Notes under the pieces: model-generated
Told to the model about the DNA's origin: nothing
The model's input: only the letters and a program-made list of their open reading frames with translations
The model's database searches: none
From: Apoderus coryli
Taxonomy: Eukaryota > Arthropoda > Insecta > Coleoptera > Attelabidae
Direction: 5' to 3'
DNA: 64,000 nt
Assembly: GCA_911728435.2 (NCBI GenBank)
Contig: OU452208.1
Coordinates: 1,798,001-1,862,000 of the forward strand
Part shown: in pieces, positions 31,350 through 41,669 of the stretch
Numbering within the stretch: position 1 is the first letter of the stretch
Layout: each line of letters opens with the position of its first letter
Translations under genes and position numbers: made by a program

Positions 31350-32442
31350 AACAAGGTTCAATAAAAATACAATGCTAAAATATATTTTTATACAGGGTGA
31401 ACTCAGTACAAAAATTTTAACCCCATGCTCAGGAAAGCATGAAAAACCATAAAAAATTTGTTTCGGAAATTTTATGAGATGTTTAAGAAATGAGGCAAAA
31501 CCACGTTTTTTCCCAATAAATCGGCGCCTATAACAATTATTTTTCACGATGGCCTTCAACATCGAACGTCTGTATGCGTAATTTCCGAGGCGTTGTCAAT
31601 TGTAGAGGTGAAAATGAACATTTTTGTAAATAGTAATTAGGTATTATAATTATACCTGATAAAAATAAGTCCATCTGGACTACTGTAAAATTGTACACTA
31701 CTTCTTCGTTTTTGCAAACAACAACCTTCTAAAACGATATTTTCGCACATTGAATACACTAAAATCACAAACACAACAGATTTCTTCCGAAAGTACATTA
31801 CAATGCCCGTTTATTTTACCTAAATCGAAATTTAACGAAATATTAAACTATGATAGCCAGCTGTAGCGGCGCTGGCTGTCTTATAACAATCGATTTTGGA
31901 ATACTCAAAATTGTGGATAATTTCTTCATTTTTGCAAACTTCTAAAACGATATTTTCGCATTTTGAACACACAAACACTAACTAAACATTGCCGGAAGCA
32001 CACTAAAACCCAGATAAGTAAAACTACTACTTACTTATTTGGGACTAAAATGTAAAATGCCCGTTTAATTTTAATTAATTAAATCTTAAATCGTTATTCC
32101 AATCAGGATCAAAATGTAAACACAAACATAATTAAATAATGAATAACCTCCCGGGACACCTGATTATTGTGCAGAGTAATTCGACTTTAATCATCTGTCA
32201 ACCAGCAGCCTAACGTGTTGCCAAGTTTACACATATGATAAATGAGGTTGCCTACGTACACTACCCAAAAATTTTATCGGAAATATTATAAATATGCATA
32301 TATGATGAAATATCGTAAATATTAATGATGTGATGAATGGTGAATCACCAGATTTGGAAGCCAAGAACTAACTAAGAATATTTAGCGCCTATAGAGTATC
32401 TCTTTTTTGGCCAAATCTGGCAAGCCTGCATTCACGAATAAT

Positions 32443-32478
32443 TAGTGACAAAACTTGCATAAGCAAGTTTTGTCACTA
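32443..32478. repeat. Perfect 16-bp-arm hairpin
   Basis: TAGTGACAAAACTTGC and its complement are separated by ATAA. It lies within the 31393-33730 element. It could be a structural feature of the element; nothing links it to a small RNA gene. Confidence 0.7.
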
Positions 32479-32918
32479 TCGATCGAGTTTGTTATTGAAA
32501 TTTGAACAATCGATATCGTACATTTTCAACCGATAAAATGGTAATATTTTTAATATAAATACAATAACTAGAAACTACACTAATGTTAATAAATACCGAT
32601 ACATTGGCACTATTGTTGGCAAAGCCCAGCGGTATATCGAATGAAATATATTGATTATCTGCAAAACGAAATTATCGGCAACATACACTTTAAATTTTAA
32701 GGTAATATTATATCGTTATAATGAAGCGAAAATGCGAAAATTGTCGATGTGACTATGGATATTTTTTATTTCGATATATCGATATTTTGTAATATCGATA
32801 TGGCGATGTTACCTTTGTCATTTGTCATCGCGTTTTTGACGTCGAATTATTATATTATTTTATTGAATTGTGAATGTTTGAAAATTGAATTGAATTATTG
32901 AAAAACACAATTAACAGA

Positions 32919-33105
32919 CATGGTAATAATATTATATGGGAAATGCAACGAAAGAGCAAATCTGGCGGCAGTGGAATACTGGAGACGTTTTCCAAATAGG
33001 AAAGACATGCCTAATCCTCGCACATTTGTAAATGTTGTAAGTATAACGTTTGTGAGATACTGGTACATTGCAAGCTCGAACGGATGGACAAGGAGGGTAA
33101 AATAA
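32919..33105 (+). pseudogene. DUF4817-type helix-turn-helix exon of a mariner-like transposase
   Basis: The frame reads LYGKCNERANLAAVEYWRRF, then PNRKDMPNPRTFVNV. This is the usual N-terminal DNA-binding segment of insect mariner-like proteins (an LYG.C..N...A...Y..RFPNR pattern). A GTAAGT donor follows directly after FVNV near 33037, so the real exon may end there and the last residues be intronic. No catalytic part was recognised downstream; 33275-33420 may contain a further decayed piece. Confidence 0.6.
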
Positions 33106-33739
33106 TTTAAAACATGTAGTGGCTGTACTAAATTTAATAAAGGAGGAACCGTCCATAAGTACTACGGAGATTGTGTGGTGAAGTTAACGGTGGTCTCTTT
33201 GAACATTTGCTATTGTAGTGCTTTGAAGTGCTAGTGTTATTTGCATTTGTGTGTTTTTGTTACCCTTTGGGGTTTTCCTAACGGATGGGATCCACCTTGT
33301 CGCGATCGTCGGGCTGAGTACCTGACATTAACAAGAAGAGTGGACGAGATAAACCAAGCGGTCCCCAGGAATTTCAAAAATCATTCTATGGCATGTTAGA
33401 CATATCCGAAAGGTAGGTGCTATAAGTGCTAACATATGCGATTGAAGTTACATAAGTAATCATCTACATTCTCTAAATAAATTTTTTACTTTAAATGCTC
33501 GGTAAATCGATACACTTGGCAACATGGCGCTGTATCATAACCTTTAAACCAATGTCTAATTTAAACTTCAGTTGTGCAGGCGTCGTCAAAAGGGAGTTTA
33601 ATATGATTTACAAAAAAATCATTTTCAGCCTTAATAAAAATGTTTGAAATTTTTTGAAAGGCAATTCTGTTAAATCTTATGTTTCTCTACCTCCAGTTAA
33701 AATTTTTGTACTGAGTGATAGTTCACCCTGTATATGCCA

Positions 33740-34276
33740 CGAAGCCAAACCATTGTGTGAAATGCATAAAAAATGATAAAATATGAGTATTTCACGTGAC
33801 GAATGTTAGTGTAAACAAAACTGCAGACCTATAACTAATACATTTAATTTGACGCAGATGCTTAAAATGTCAACTTTCTTTCATTAATATAGATGCAAGA
33901 AATGTATCGATATATTCGATTCGATCTCAATTTCTCAGCCTATATTAGTAGCTTGTTTAAAAATAAGGGTTAACGAATGGTAGGAAACAAGTTGCAATTT
34001 ACCAGTACCTACACACAAGTTGGTATTTAAGACGTTTTTTTTTTTTGGAGTTGTGAAATTGTTGGTTTTTTAAAATACATCGTTGAATGTGGTCTTTGTA
34101 ATTTATTTAATTATACAGGGTGACCCATTAGTGGGTGGGCGGAAGATATTTCAAGTTCTATAAGCGATAGACAAAAAAAATCATTAACAAAACTTTTAGG
34201 CACTAAAGAGATGTACAACCCAACAATATTTTCAATTATACAGGGTAATTCCCCAAAGAAGAGCAGAGTAAACTTG
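33740..34276. other. Spacer with stray transposon ends
   Basis: No gene. TACAGGGTGACCCATTAG near 34116 and TACAGGGTAATTCCCC near 34239 look like single ends of mariner-type MITEs, without matching partners in view. Confidence 0.4.
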
Positions 34277-34846
34277 CTTTTGTTTAATGCGACAGCCTGT
34301 ATATTTTAACATAAATAAATGATGCTCTAAAAGACAAGAGAAATGACATAGGATTTGATATACCTTAGGTCCAGTAGTTTTTGAAATATTTGTAAATAAG
34401 GGTTAATTTTCACATAAATTTAAGGCGTGTGGTTACTACAGAAACAAAAAACCAACCAATATTTTCTGTCAGGATCATTTGAATTCTCTTATTTTCTTCG
34501 TTTTCCTGGATTTTATTGATTTTTTTCTAAATTGTATTTTTATATAAAAATACAATTTAGAAAATGTGACCACACTGAAAAATTACAAATCACATCTCAA
34601 TAAAATCCAGGAAAACGAAGAAAATAAGAGAAATCAAATGATCCTGACAGGAAATATTGGTTTGTTTTTTGTTTCTGTAGTAACCACAACGCCTTAAATT
34701 TATGTGAAAATTAACCCTTATTTACAAATATTTCAAAAACTACTGGACCTAAGGTATATCAAACCTTATGTCATTTTTCCTGTCTTTTAGAACGTCATTT
34801 ATTTACGTTAAAATATACAGGCTGTCGCATTAAGAAAAAGCAAAAG
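34277..34846. repeat. Long foldback MITE, arms of about 260-300 bp
   Basis: The two halves are near-perfect reverse complements about a centre near 34540, where TTGTATTTTTATATAAAAAT reads as a palindrome. The outer ends read GCTTTTGTTTAATGCGACAG and its complement. Only small indels separate the arms, among them a 30-base stretch (GTGACCACACTG) present in one arm only. No coding capacity. Confidence 0.85.
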
Positions 34847-34882
34847 CATTTAACATTTTCCCATATGGGAAAATGTTAAATG
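34847..34882. repeat. Perfect 36-bp palindrome
   Basis: CATTTAACATTTTCCCAT and its exact complement meet with no spacer, immediately at the end of the foldback MITE. Confidence 0.9.
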
Positions 34883-35035
34883 ACGCACCCTATAAATCTG
34901 CTTAGAATCGAGAAGTTCTTTTCCTATATTCTTTATTGATATTATTTCTTACATAAAAAAATATTAAAAAAAAAAGAAAAAATTGCCGACAAAAGTCGCA
35001 ATTTCTGTCATTTTAATTAATTTTATTGTCTATTT
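34883..35035. other. Short AT-rich spacer
   Basis: Nothing recognised before the Helitron-like repeat begins. Confidence 0.4.
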
Positions 35036-35380
35036 AAAAACAAACTAGCTGTTGCCCTCGAGGCACGAATAGCTCTCCATATTTAAGTGTAAAAGTAATA
35101 ATTTTATGACCTTTTTGTCATTTATCTAAATTTTTGTTTTGTTTTAGACATCAGCTATTTTTTTTTTTTGTATCGGGTTTTGTGCCTTTTTCTTCTCTTT
35201 GGAGGCACTATTTATACGCAGATATTTTATATTTCAGATCTAGGCCAAATTCTTGTACGCAAAATAATTGATTTTTTTTTAGTTTTATTATAAAATTTAT
35301 TTTGCCCCCTTTTCTACTATTTACGAACGCCTATGTAAACAAAATTGTTATGCTGCATGTTGTAGGTTATCCGTTAAGTG

Positions 35381-36640
35381 GTTTTTGAGTTATCACGGAT
35401 ACAATTTTTTCCTGACCCTTTTATAGAATTTTCACGGACGCCTATGGAACATTAATTTTTGTCGTGTATTTTTAACACCAATTCAACTAGTTAAATATAA
35501 AATTTTTTACATTTTAATTTTTTTTTCATTTTACCCCTTTTTTTACTATTTACGAACGCCTATGTAAATAAAAATTTTATGCTGCATTTTTTAGGTTATC
35601 TTATATCAAAGCTATATATAATTAGCCAATTTTTCTGGTATATTTGGGAAACATTTTTTTTTCGTTTTTGACCCTTTTTTAACACTATTTTCGAACGCCT
35701 GTGTGAATTAATTCTTTTATGTAACATTTTTTAGGTTATATTCTATCACAACTATAAAAAATTATTCAATATTTCGGATAAGTTTAAGAACTATGATTTT
35801 TTAAATTTTTTAAACCTCTTTTAAACCCGTTGCCTACGCTCAATGTTAATCACCACCTATAATTATCCTGTAGTATTTTCGTACCAAATGTGGTTAAAAT
35901 CCGTTAAGTGGTTTTTGAGTTATCACGGATACAAATTTTTTCTGACCCTTTTATAGAATTTTTACGGACGCCTATGGTACATTAATTTTTGTCGTGTATT
36001 TTTAACACCAATTCATCTAGTTAAATATAAAATTTTTTACATTTTAATTTTTTTTTATTTTACCCCTTTTTCTACTATTTACGAACGCCTATGTGAATAA
36101 AAATTTTATGCTGCATTTTTTAGGTTATCTTATATCAAAGCTATATATAATTAGCCAATTTTTCTGGTGTATTTGGGAAACGTTTTTTTTTTTCGTTTTT
36201 GACCCTTTTTTTAAACTATTTTCGAACGCCTGTGTGAACCAATTCTTTTATGGAATATTTTTTAGCTTATATTGTATCACAACTATGAAAAATTATTCCA
36301 TATTTCGAATAAGTTTAGGAAATATATATTTTTTATGTTTTGACCCCTTTTCCACTATTTACGAACGCCTATGAAAGTAAGTTATTCATGACACATTTTA
36401 TAGGTTATATTCTATCAAAACTATCAATAACTAGTTAATATTTCTGCTATTTTTAAGAAATACGTTTTTTTAAATCTTTTTTACCCCATTGTACACTATT
36501 TTCGAACGCCAATGTGGTCTAATATTTTATGTTCAATATTTTAGGTTATATTCAATTAAATGCGTGAAAAATTATGCAGTATTTCGGATAAGTTTAAGAA
36601 CTATGAATTTTTTTAATTTTTGAACCCTCTTTTAAACCCT
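35381..36640 (+). repeat. Tandem monomers with GAACGCC core
   Basis: The GGACGCC or GAACGCC core recurs near 35428, 35555, 35690, 35963, 36083, 36223, 36360 and 36500. A higher-order unit of roughly 530 bp is visible: the block starting CCGTTAAGTGGTTTTTGAG occurs at 35370 and again at 35900. Confidence 0.85.
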
Positions 36641-36752
36641 TTGCCTACGCTCAATGTTTCCCAAAATCTAATCAGCTCCTTGCTATGTCCAATAGTATTT
36701 TTGTACCAAATTTGGTTAAAATCTGTTAAGCGGTTTTTGCGTTTTCGTGGAT

Positions 36753-36794
<42 letters not shown>
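36753..36794 (+). repeat. (ACAG)n microsatellite
   Basis: About ten uninterrupted ACAG units inside the Helitron-like repeat. The third copy near 63450 has a single ACAGACA at the same place, so the tract grew within this copy or shrank there. Confidence 0.95.
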
Positions 36795-36795
<1 letters not shown>

Positions 36796-36911
36796 TTTTT
36801 TTAAAACTACTTATTTATGTATAAAATGACCAAAAAGAAGTATTTCCGGTGAAATTAAAAAAATTTTTTTTTCATGAAACTAATAGTCTCCATATATACA
36901 TATATTACATA

Positions 36912-38936
36912 CAGGGTGGTCCAACGAAAAGTTTGCACCTAGCTTTTCTCTTTTTTTTGTAGTCGAATGCGAAAATGCTCGGACACGTCGATTTTGCATT
37001 TGAGGGGGACACATTTTAAACATATTTTTCGATCTGCGCCTTTAACCCCCTAGCGGGGGTGAGTAACAACCCTAAAATTTTAAATGGAAAGAGGGGTCTA
37101 ATGACATATCATTTGAAAGGACACAAAATTGTCTTTCTAATGATACCCTATTTGTCGAATTTTACTAAAACAGTTAATACGAAAACGACTTTAAAGACAT
37201 TAAGCCGATAATTTTGGTATTAATGAGAAATACAAATAAGTTTTAATTATTACGACTGAAAACAACTACAATCATTTCTAAATTATTTACTTTGAAGAAA
37301 AACGGGATTTCAAAAACACTATCTTATTTATCAGAACTAAATTCCTCACTAATCGTTTGCGTTTTTTGTTGAAATAAAAACTGCAGATACGTGTAGGAAA
37401 AGAATTTACACCGTTTATTTTAGTCTTTTTAGTCTTTTCATTGATTCAGTTTGGTTGCTTTATTTTCAAAATAATAGTAGTGCTAGACTTACGGCTCGCT
37501 TATTTAATGAGAGACATCCCGATAAAAATGTGAATGATGTGTACGTTGGCAAGTTAGTTAAAAAGTTTGTAGATACCGGATCTGTCTGTAATGTAAAACA
37601 CCAGCCGCAGAAACCGATCAGAAATGAAGCTGTGGAAGTCGCTGTTTTAGGGCATGTTGAAATGGATCATAGTCAAAGTACCCGTCAACTAGCTGAAGCC
37701 TCAGGTGTCTCCCGTTCGTCCATAATACGAATTTTAAAAGCGTACAAATTTCATCCGTACAAAATCAAATTAGTACAGGAACTACATGAGGATGATCCTG
37801 ATAGAAGGCTGCAATTTTGTGAAGCAATGAGCCAGCGTTTAATTGAAGATCCGCAATTATTATTTAACATTTGTTTTTCCGACGAATGCACATTTTATTT
37901 GAATGGAGCTGTAAATAGGCACAATTGCCGTTACTGGGATGACAGTAACCCACATTTATTCCGTGAGGTTCATACCCAGTATCCTCAAAAAATAAACGTC
38001 TGGTGTGGCATATTAGGAAATCATATTATAGGATCACTTTTTATTCCTGGAAATTTAACTGGTGAAGTGTACCTAAACATGCTTGAAGACACAATTGATC
38101 CTTTAATAACACAAATAATAGAAGATGACCAAAATCATACTGCTGATCGGCTTTATTTCCAGCAAGATGGAGCACCTCCGCACTATGTGGCTCCTGTAAG
38201 ACAGTTCTTAGATGACCGGTTCCCTGGACGGTGGATTGGAAGGAGGGGCCCAATTGAATGGCCTGCCAGGTCACCGGATTTATCGCCTTTAGACATTTTT
38301 CTTTGGGGGCACTTAAAAAATAAATGTTTTGCCACGAAGCCCGAGTCCATAGAAGATCTTCGCCAACGCATTACAGAAGAGTGCAGAAACATAACACCTG
38401 ATATGCTACAAAATGTTAGAAATAGATTTGAACAAAATCTGTATTATTGTATGGAATCAAATGGGTCACATTTTCAACATTTGTTAATGTAACGTTTTAA
38501 TAAATCAATTTAACAGCTTGTTTACTTTTTTTACAAAGCAATGTTAAAACTAACAAACATTGGAATGTACTAACGATTGCAGGTGTTTTCACTCGCAATA
38601 ATTAAAACTTATTTGTATTTCTCATTAATACCAAAATTATCGGCTTAATGTCTTTAAAGTCGTTTTCGTATTAACTGTTTTAGTGAAATTCGACAAATAG
38701 GGTATCATTAGAAAGACAATTTTGTGTCCTTTCAAATGATATGTCATTAGACCCCTCTTTCCATTTAAAATTTTAGGGTTGTTACTCACCCCCGCTAGGG
38801 GGTTAAAGGCGCAGATCGAAAAATATGTTTAAAATGTGTCCCCCTCAAAAGCAAAATCGACGTGTCCGAGCATTTTCGCATTCGACTACAAAAAAAAGAG
38901 AAAAGCTAGGTGCAAACTTTTCGTTGGACCACCCTG
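36912..38936 (+). mobile_element. DD41D rosa-type mariner transposon, 2025 bp
   Basis: The element has near-identical terminal inverted repeats of about 360 bp (36912-37272 and 38576-38936) starting CAGGGTGGTCCAACGAAAAG. It is flanked by TA on both sides and contains one transposase frame. A second copy starts at 63703 and agrees over its first 298 bases except for one base seen. Long, nearly matching ends and an open frame suggest recent movement. Confidence 0.92.
37353..38492 (+). CDS. DD41D transposase of the rosa-type element
   Basis: The frame is open from a stop at 37350 to the stop at 38490-38492. The usual N-terminal pattern NNSSARLTARLFNERHPDKN starts near 37470, followed by a second helix-turn-helix (RQLAEASGVSRSSIIRILKA). 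Catalytic Asps counted from the TTG at 37455 are 143 (CFSDECTFY), 238 (YFQQDGAPPH) and 280 (SPDLSPLD). There are 41 residues between the last two, the rosa-type DD41D spacing, against 34 in classic mariner. The enzyme would cut the element ends and insert at TA. No in-frame ATG precedes the conserved part: the first usable codon near the expected start is a TTG at 37455. So the start was lost, lies in an upstream exon, or is non-ATG. Confidence 0.88.
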   Translation, partial: SFAFFVEIKTADTCRKRIYTVYFSLFSLFIDSVWLLYFQNNSSARLTARLFNERHPDKNVNDVYVGKLVKKFVDTGSVCNVKHQPQKPIRNEAVEVAVLGHVEMDHSQSTRQLAEASGVSRSSIIRILKAYKFHPYKIKLVQELHEDDPDRRLQFCEAMSQRLIEDPQLLFNICFSDECTFYLNGAVNRHNCRYWDDSNPHLFREVHTQYPQKINVWCGILGNHIIGSLFIPGNLTGEVYLNMLEDTIDPLITQIIEDDQNHTADRLYFQQDGAPPHYVAPVRQFLDDRFPGRWIGRRGPIEWPARSPDLSPLDIFLWGHLKNKCFATKPESIEDLRQRITEECRNITPDMLQNVRNRFEQNLYYCMESNGSHFQHLLM

Positions 38937-38959
38937 TATATGATATGGAGAGCTAAAAA

Positions 38960-39830
38960 GGTTAACTTACAGCTTTATTTTTTATAATTTGCAAATAGAC
39001 GCTCTTAAAAAATAAAATGGTTTAAACACATATTTTTAGACAATTTAAGTTTAAATAGAATAAAATCTAAGCTTAAATTAAATACGAACAGCTTATAAAA
39101 CAAAGATATTCAAACCAACCAAATAGAATCAGTAGAAATCAGCACAAAACATACCCTCTTGTTTTGTGGAAATCAGTAGGTACTCGTCTTGTTGAATATT
39201 TCAGATGAGTCGTGATTTATGTCGAGAGACGAGTGAAGTTCGGTATACTTATTTCTAAAACAGGATGGTTTAAAAAGGAGATCTGACTAATACGTTCGTA
39301 CGAGGGTATAGAAAATAAAAATGCAATATTATTTTTGTTTTTTAATATATTCACCTGCAACCCTGATATACTTTACTACTGATGTATCAATTAATTTGTT
39401 TATACCTTCAAAAATGTGGAATTTTTTGCAAAAAAAAATACACTGAAACTGCTTGTTTCTTTTCTGAATCGCTTGTAAATTTCTTCTCACGGAGTCCTTG
39501 TTATTTTTGGGAACAAATACTAATTGTGATTTGTAATATCGAAGCCCATTGGACCATTGTGGTGCGTTTCGTCAACTTCTTGTTTCACTGATTGCTTCTT
39601 TTACCGGTTCTAAGATTGAGGTGTAGTATATTCTCCAGTTATAGAAACATTGTTCTCTTTAGAATCAATCAAATATGATTGCCAAAAGATACTCGCCATG
39701 TGTTTTCCGGCTGACTGTGTGACCTTAAACTGCTTACGTGGTGGTGTGCTTTTTTATAGTCCCGCGCTTGGACTTAGGTTCAGAACGATAAAACCAAGTT
39801 TCGTCTCTAGAACAATCCGGGTCAGCAGAG
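38960..39830. other. Spacer, nothing recognised
   Basis: No convincing coding sequence. Small open stretches (for example 39382-39591) have no family signature. Confidence 0.4.
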
Positions 39831-39835
39831 TATCC

Positions 39836-40870
39836 TTATTTTATTTATTTATTTGGATTACATCTACCCAGACAGAAACCAATTCAAATTACAGGGCAGG
39901 TAAATTTAAAAACAATAAAATTAACATAAATACATAACGCTTCAAAATTATAAATGATACAAGCAATACAATCAGAAAAAAATAGACAAGGTCAAAATAA
40001 GAAAGTATTATAGACCAAATACTATTTTTTAATTGAAGAAATAGTATTAAAAACACATCAATATCGTTATACTCACCGAGTCACAAACAGAACGCATCTC
40101 AAACAATGGCGAAAAGGGCAACAAGTTGGTACGTGCGGTTGGTAAGCAAAAGCTAGAACCGTAATTATGAAAAGGCATCACTGAAAGTAAGTCAGGAGAG
40201 TCAATGATGCCATTCACGATCTTGAAAGAAACACAAGTGACGCAGATTTTCTACGCTTATCAAGAGGTATCAAATTATTTATTATTATTCATCATGGGGA
40301 AATCCCATGATTGGATACACGCCGTCACACTTAAACCACAAATATTTAACAAATCTTCGCTGAATCCTCTCTAAGCTATTCGAGTGCAACGCATAACCAG
40401 GACTTCACACAACAGACAGAGTTTTAGGTGACACAAAATGCTTTGTATTTCGCATAACAAAACCCAGACTCTTATAGGAAGACGAAACCACATCAACCAC
40501 ATGCCCCAGACAAAACTAAGTTTAGCGTCAAAGAGCACCCCCAGATTCTTAACCCCATAGCACATTTCAAGCGGAACAGAGTCAATGATACATACACAAA
40601 TCTTAGTGGATTTATTTTGTGAGTAAAAGTTACAGATAACACTTATCCAAATTAAGATCAAGCTTGTTTTGAGTGCAGTAGTCAAGCAGGACATTCAAAT
40701 CATTCTGCAATTGAACACAGTCAAAAGTTGAGGTAATCAGTGAATAAATCATAAAATCATCAGCAAAGAGTAGGAAACGACATTTCACGCCATTAACAAT
40801 GTCATTAATAAAATACATAAACAAGAGGGACTTGAAACCACGGTACTCTACATACAAGTTACGTTCATAG
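39836..40870 (-). mobile_element. Antisense non-LTR retrotransposon E, truncated
   Basis: A tail of AAATAAATAAATAAAATAAG type (minus strand) at 39836-39855 is followed by a 3' UTR and broken ORF2 pieces. One is the RT part with INDIVNGVKCRFLLFADDFMIY (about 40740-40820). Another is the thumb region GVKNLGVLFDAKLSF (about 40505-40555). Later pieces near 40080-40140 resemble the C-terminal FHNYGSSF-type segment. Everything upstream of the FADD box is missing. Confidence 0.75.
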
Positions 40871-40969
40871 AGATAAGTATTTTGATTTCTTTCTTTTTGT
40901 ACTTCATTTTTGTTAATGGGCAATACGTAAATATACAACTTTTATAAAAAATAGGTTAGGTACAATAAC

Positions 40970-41143
40970 GCTCTAAGAGCGAACCTCACCTTTTCAATAA
41001 AATACCTTACCAATTTGTAATAATATGTAACATTATATTGATTTTTGTATTTTATATGTTACACGATATGATTGTTAAATGTGGTAAATATGTTTGTAAG
41101 GTTTATTGAATAAAGACGTTTATTATTATTATTATTATTATAA
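40970..41143 (+). mobile_element. Non-LTR 3' end with (ATT)n tail
   Basis: A 3' UTR-like stretch ends with GAATAAAGACGTTTATT and an (ATT)n tract at 41119-41143. No coding sequence remains. Confidence 0.5.
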
Positions 41144-41159
41144 GTAGATATAAATGTTA

Positions 41160-41290
41160 GTAAATCTGTATAAATAACGTCGACCTGACCCGTCCTATCC
41201 AAGCTTTCCGCAAAAAACCAGCTCAACATTACGAGATTAGTAGCAGCGGATCGTCCAGGAAAAAATCCACTATAAAGGTACAAAAACTCA
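41160..41290 (-). pseudogene. Small RT fragment
   Basis: The minus strand reads GFFPGRSAATNLVMLSWFF, then RTGQVDVIYTDL, the RT block just before the first catalytic Asp (where SKAFD should follow). It is cut off by the (ATT)n tail beside it. Confidence 0.6.
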
Positions 41291-41494
41291 CAAGAATATT
41301 TATAACGCTGTTGTTTTTGCGAGGAATCAGAAAATAAACATTTTGAGTACTTGTTAGACTGAAATGTTGATAAGTAAAATAGTAAAAAAAAAATTCGTTG
41401 TTCTTTTTCATTGCCTCCATTTCTAAGCGAATCGACCTAGATACTTTCACTATTTAAATTCCTTGAAGGCTGTACATACTACAAAAATGCAATT

Positions 41495-41600
41495 TGGTCA
41501 AACATTGTTTACCTCGAAAACAAAATCTCCGTGTCCGATAATTTTCCCGAAAACACCAAAAGGTTCTGTTACGTTCTCATTGGTCCACTCTGTATGTGTG
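41495..41600 (-). mobile_element. Decayed transposon end resembling the rosa-type TIR
   Basis: Read on the minus strand, CAGAGTGGACCAATGAGAAC is followed later by a TCGGACACGGAGATTTTG block. Order and words parallel the rosa-type end (CAGGGTGGTCCAACG ... TCGGACACGTCGATTTTG). It is a single diverged end. Confidence 0.4.
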
Positions 41601-41669
41601 AATTAAAACCTATCGCGATGGTTTGGAATTAATTAAAAATATAAAATTGTTCGAAAAAAATGTCAAACA

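Larger units (their letters stand above)
31393..33730. mobile_element. TIR element of about 2.3 kb, TA target site
   Basis: The left end CAGGGTGAACTCAGTAC and right end (complement, with a 5-base insertion) are each next to TA. The next 20 bases (AAAAATTTTAAC) also match. The interior has a DUF4817-type helix-turn-helix exon at 32919 and direct repeats at about 31685-31830 and 31905-32075. A complete transposase was not found. Mariner-like superfamily is likely from the ends and the TA. Confidence 0.65.
35036..38955 (+). mobile_element. Helitron-like repeat with central tandem monomers, split by a rosa-type element
   Basis: The left part holds ACTAGCTGTTGCCCTCGAGG, a hallmark of DINE-TR1/MINE-type Helitron-derived repeats (CTAGCTGTTGCCC). 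Tandem monomers of about 130-150 bp follow (35270-36640), each with GAACGCCTATG and TTTTTTAGGTTAT. Then comes CCAAATTTGGTTAAAATCTG, a GCGGTTTTTGCG block and an (ACAG)n tract. The 3' end would be a hairpin (CTCCATAT...ATATGGAG) ending near CTAA at 38953-38956. The 2025-bp transposon sits in the loop of that hairpin. It has no coding capacity and was probably moved by an autonomous Helitron elsewhere. Confidence 0.65.

Noticed and set aside
35381..36640. Regular repeats considered as a CRISPR array
   Set aside because: Monomers of 130-150 bp without short identical repeats or spacers, in a eukaryotic Helitron-like repeat.
37455..37457. TTG taken as the true start of the rosa-type transposase
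   Set aside because: It is only the first start-like codon; the open frame extends upstream and insect genes rarely start at TTG. The start is left unresolved.
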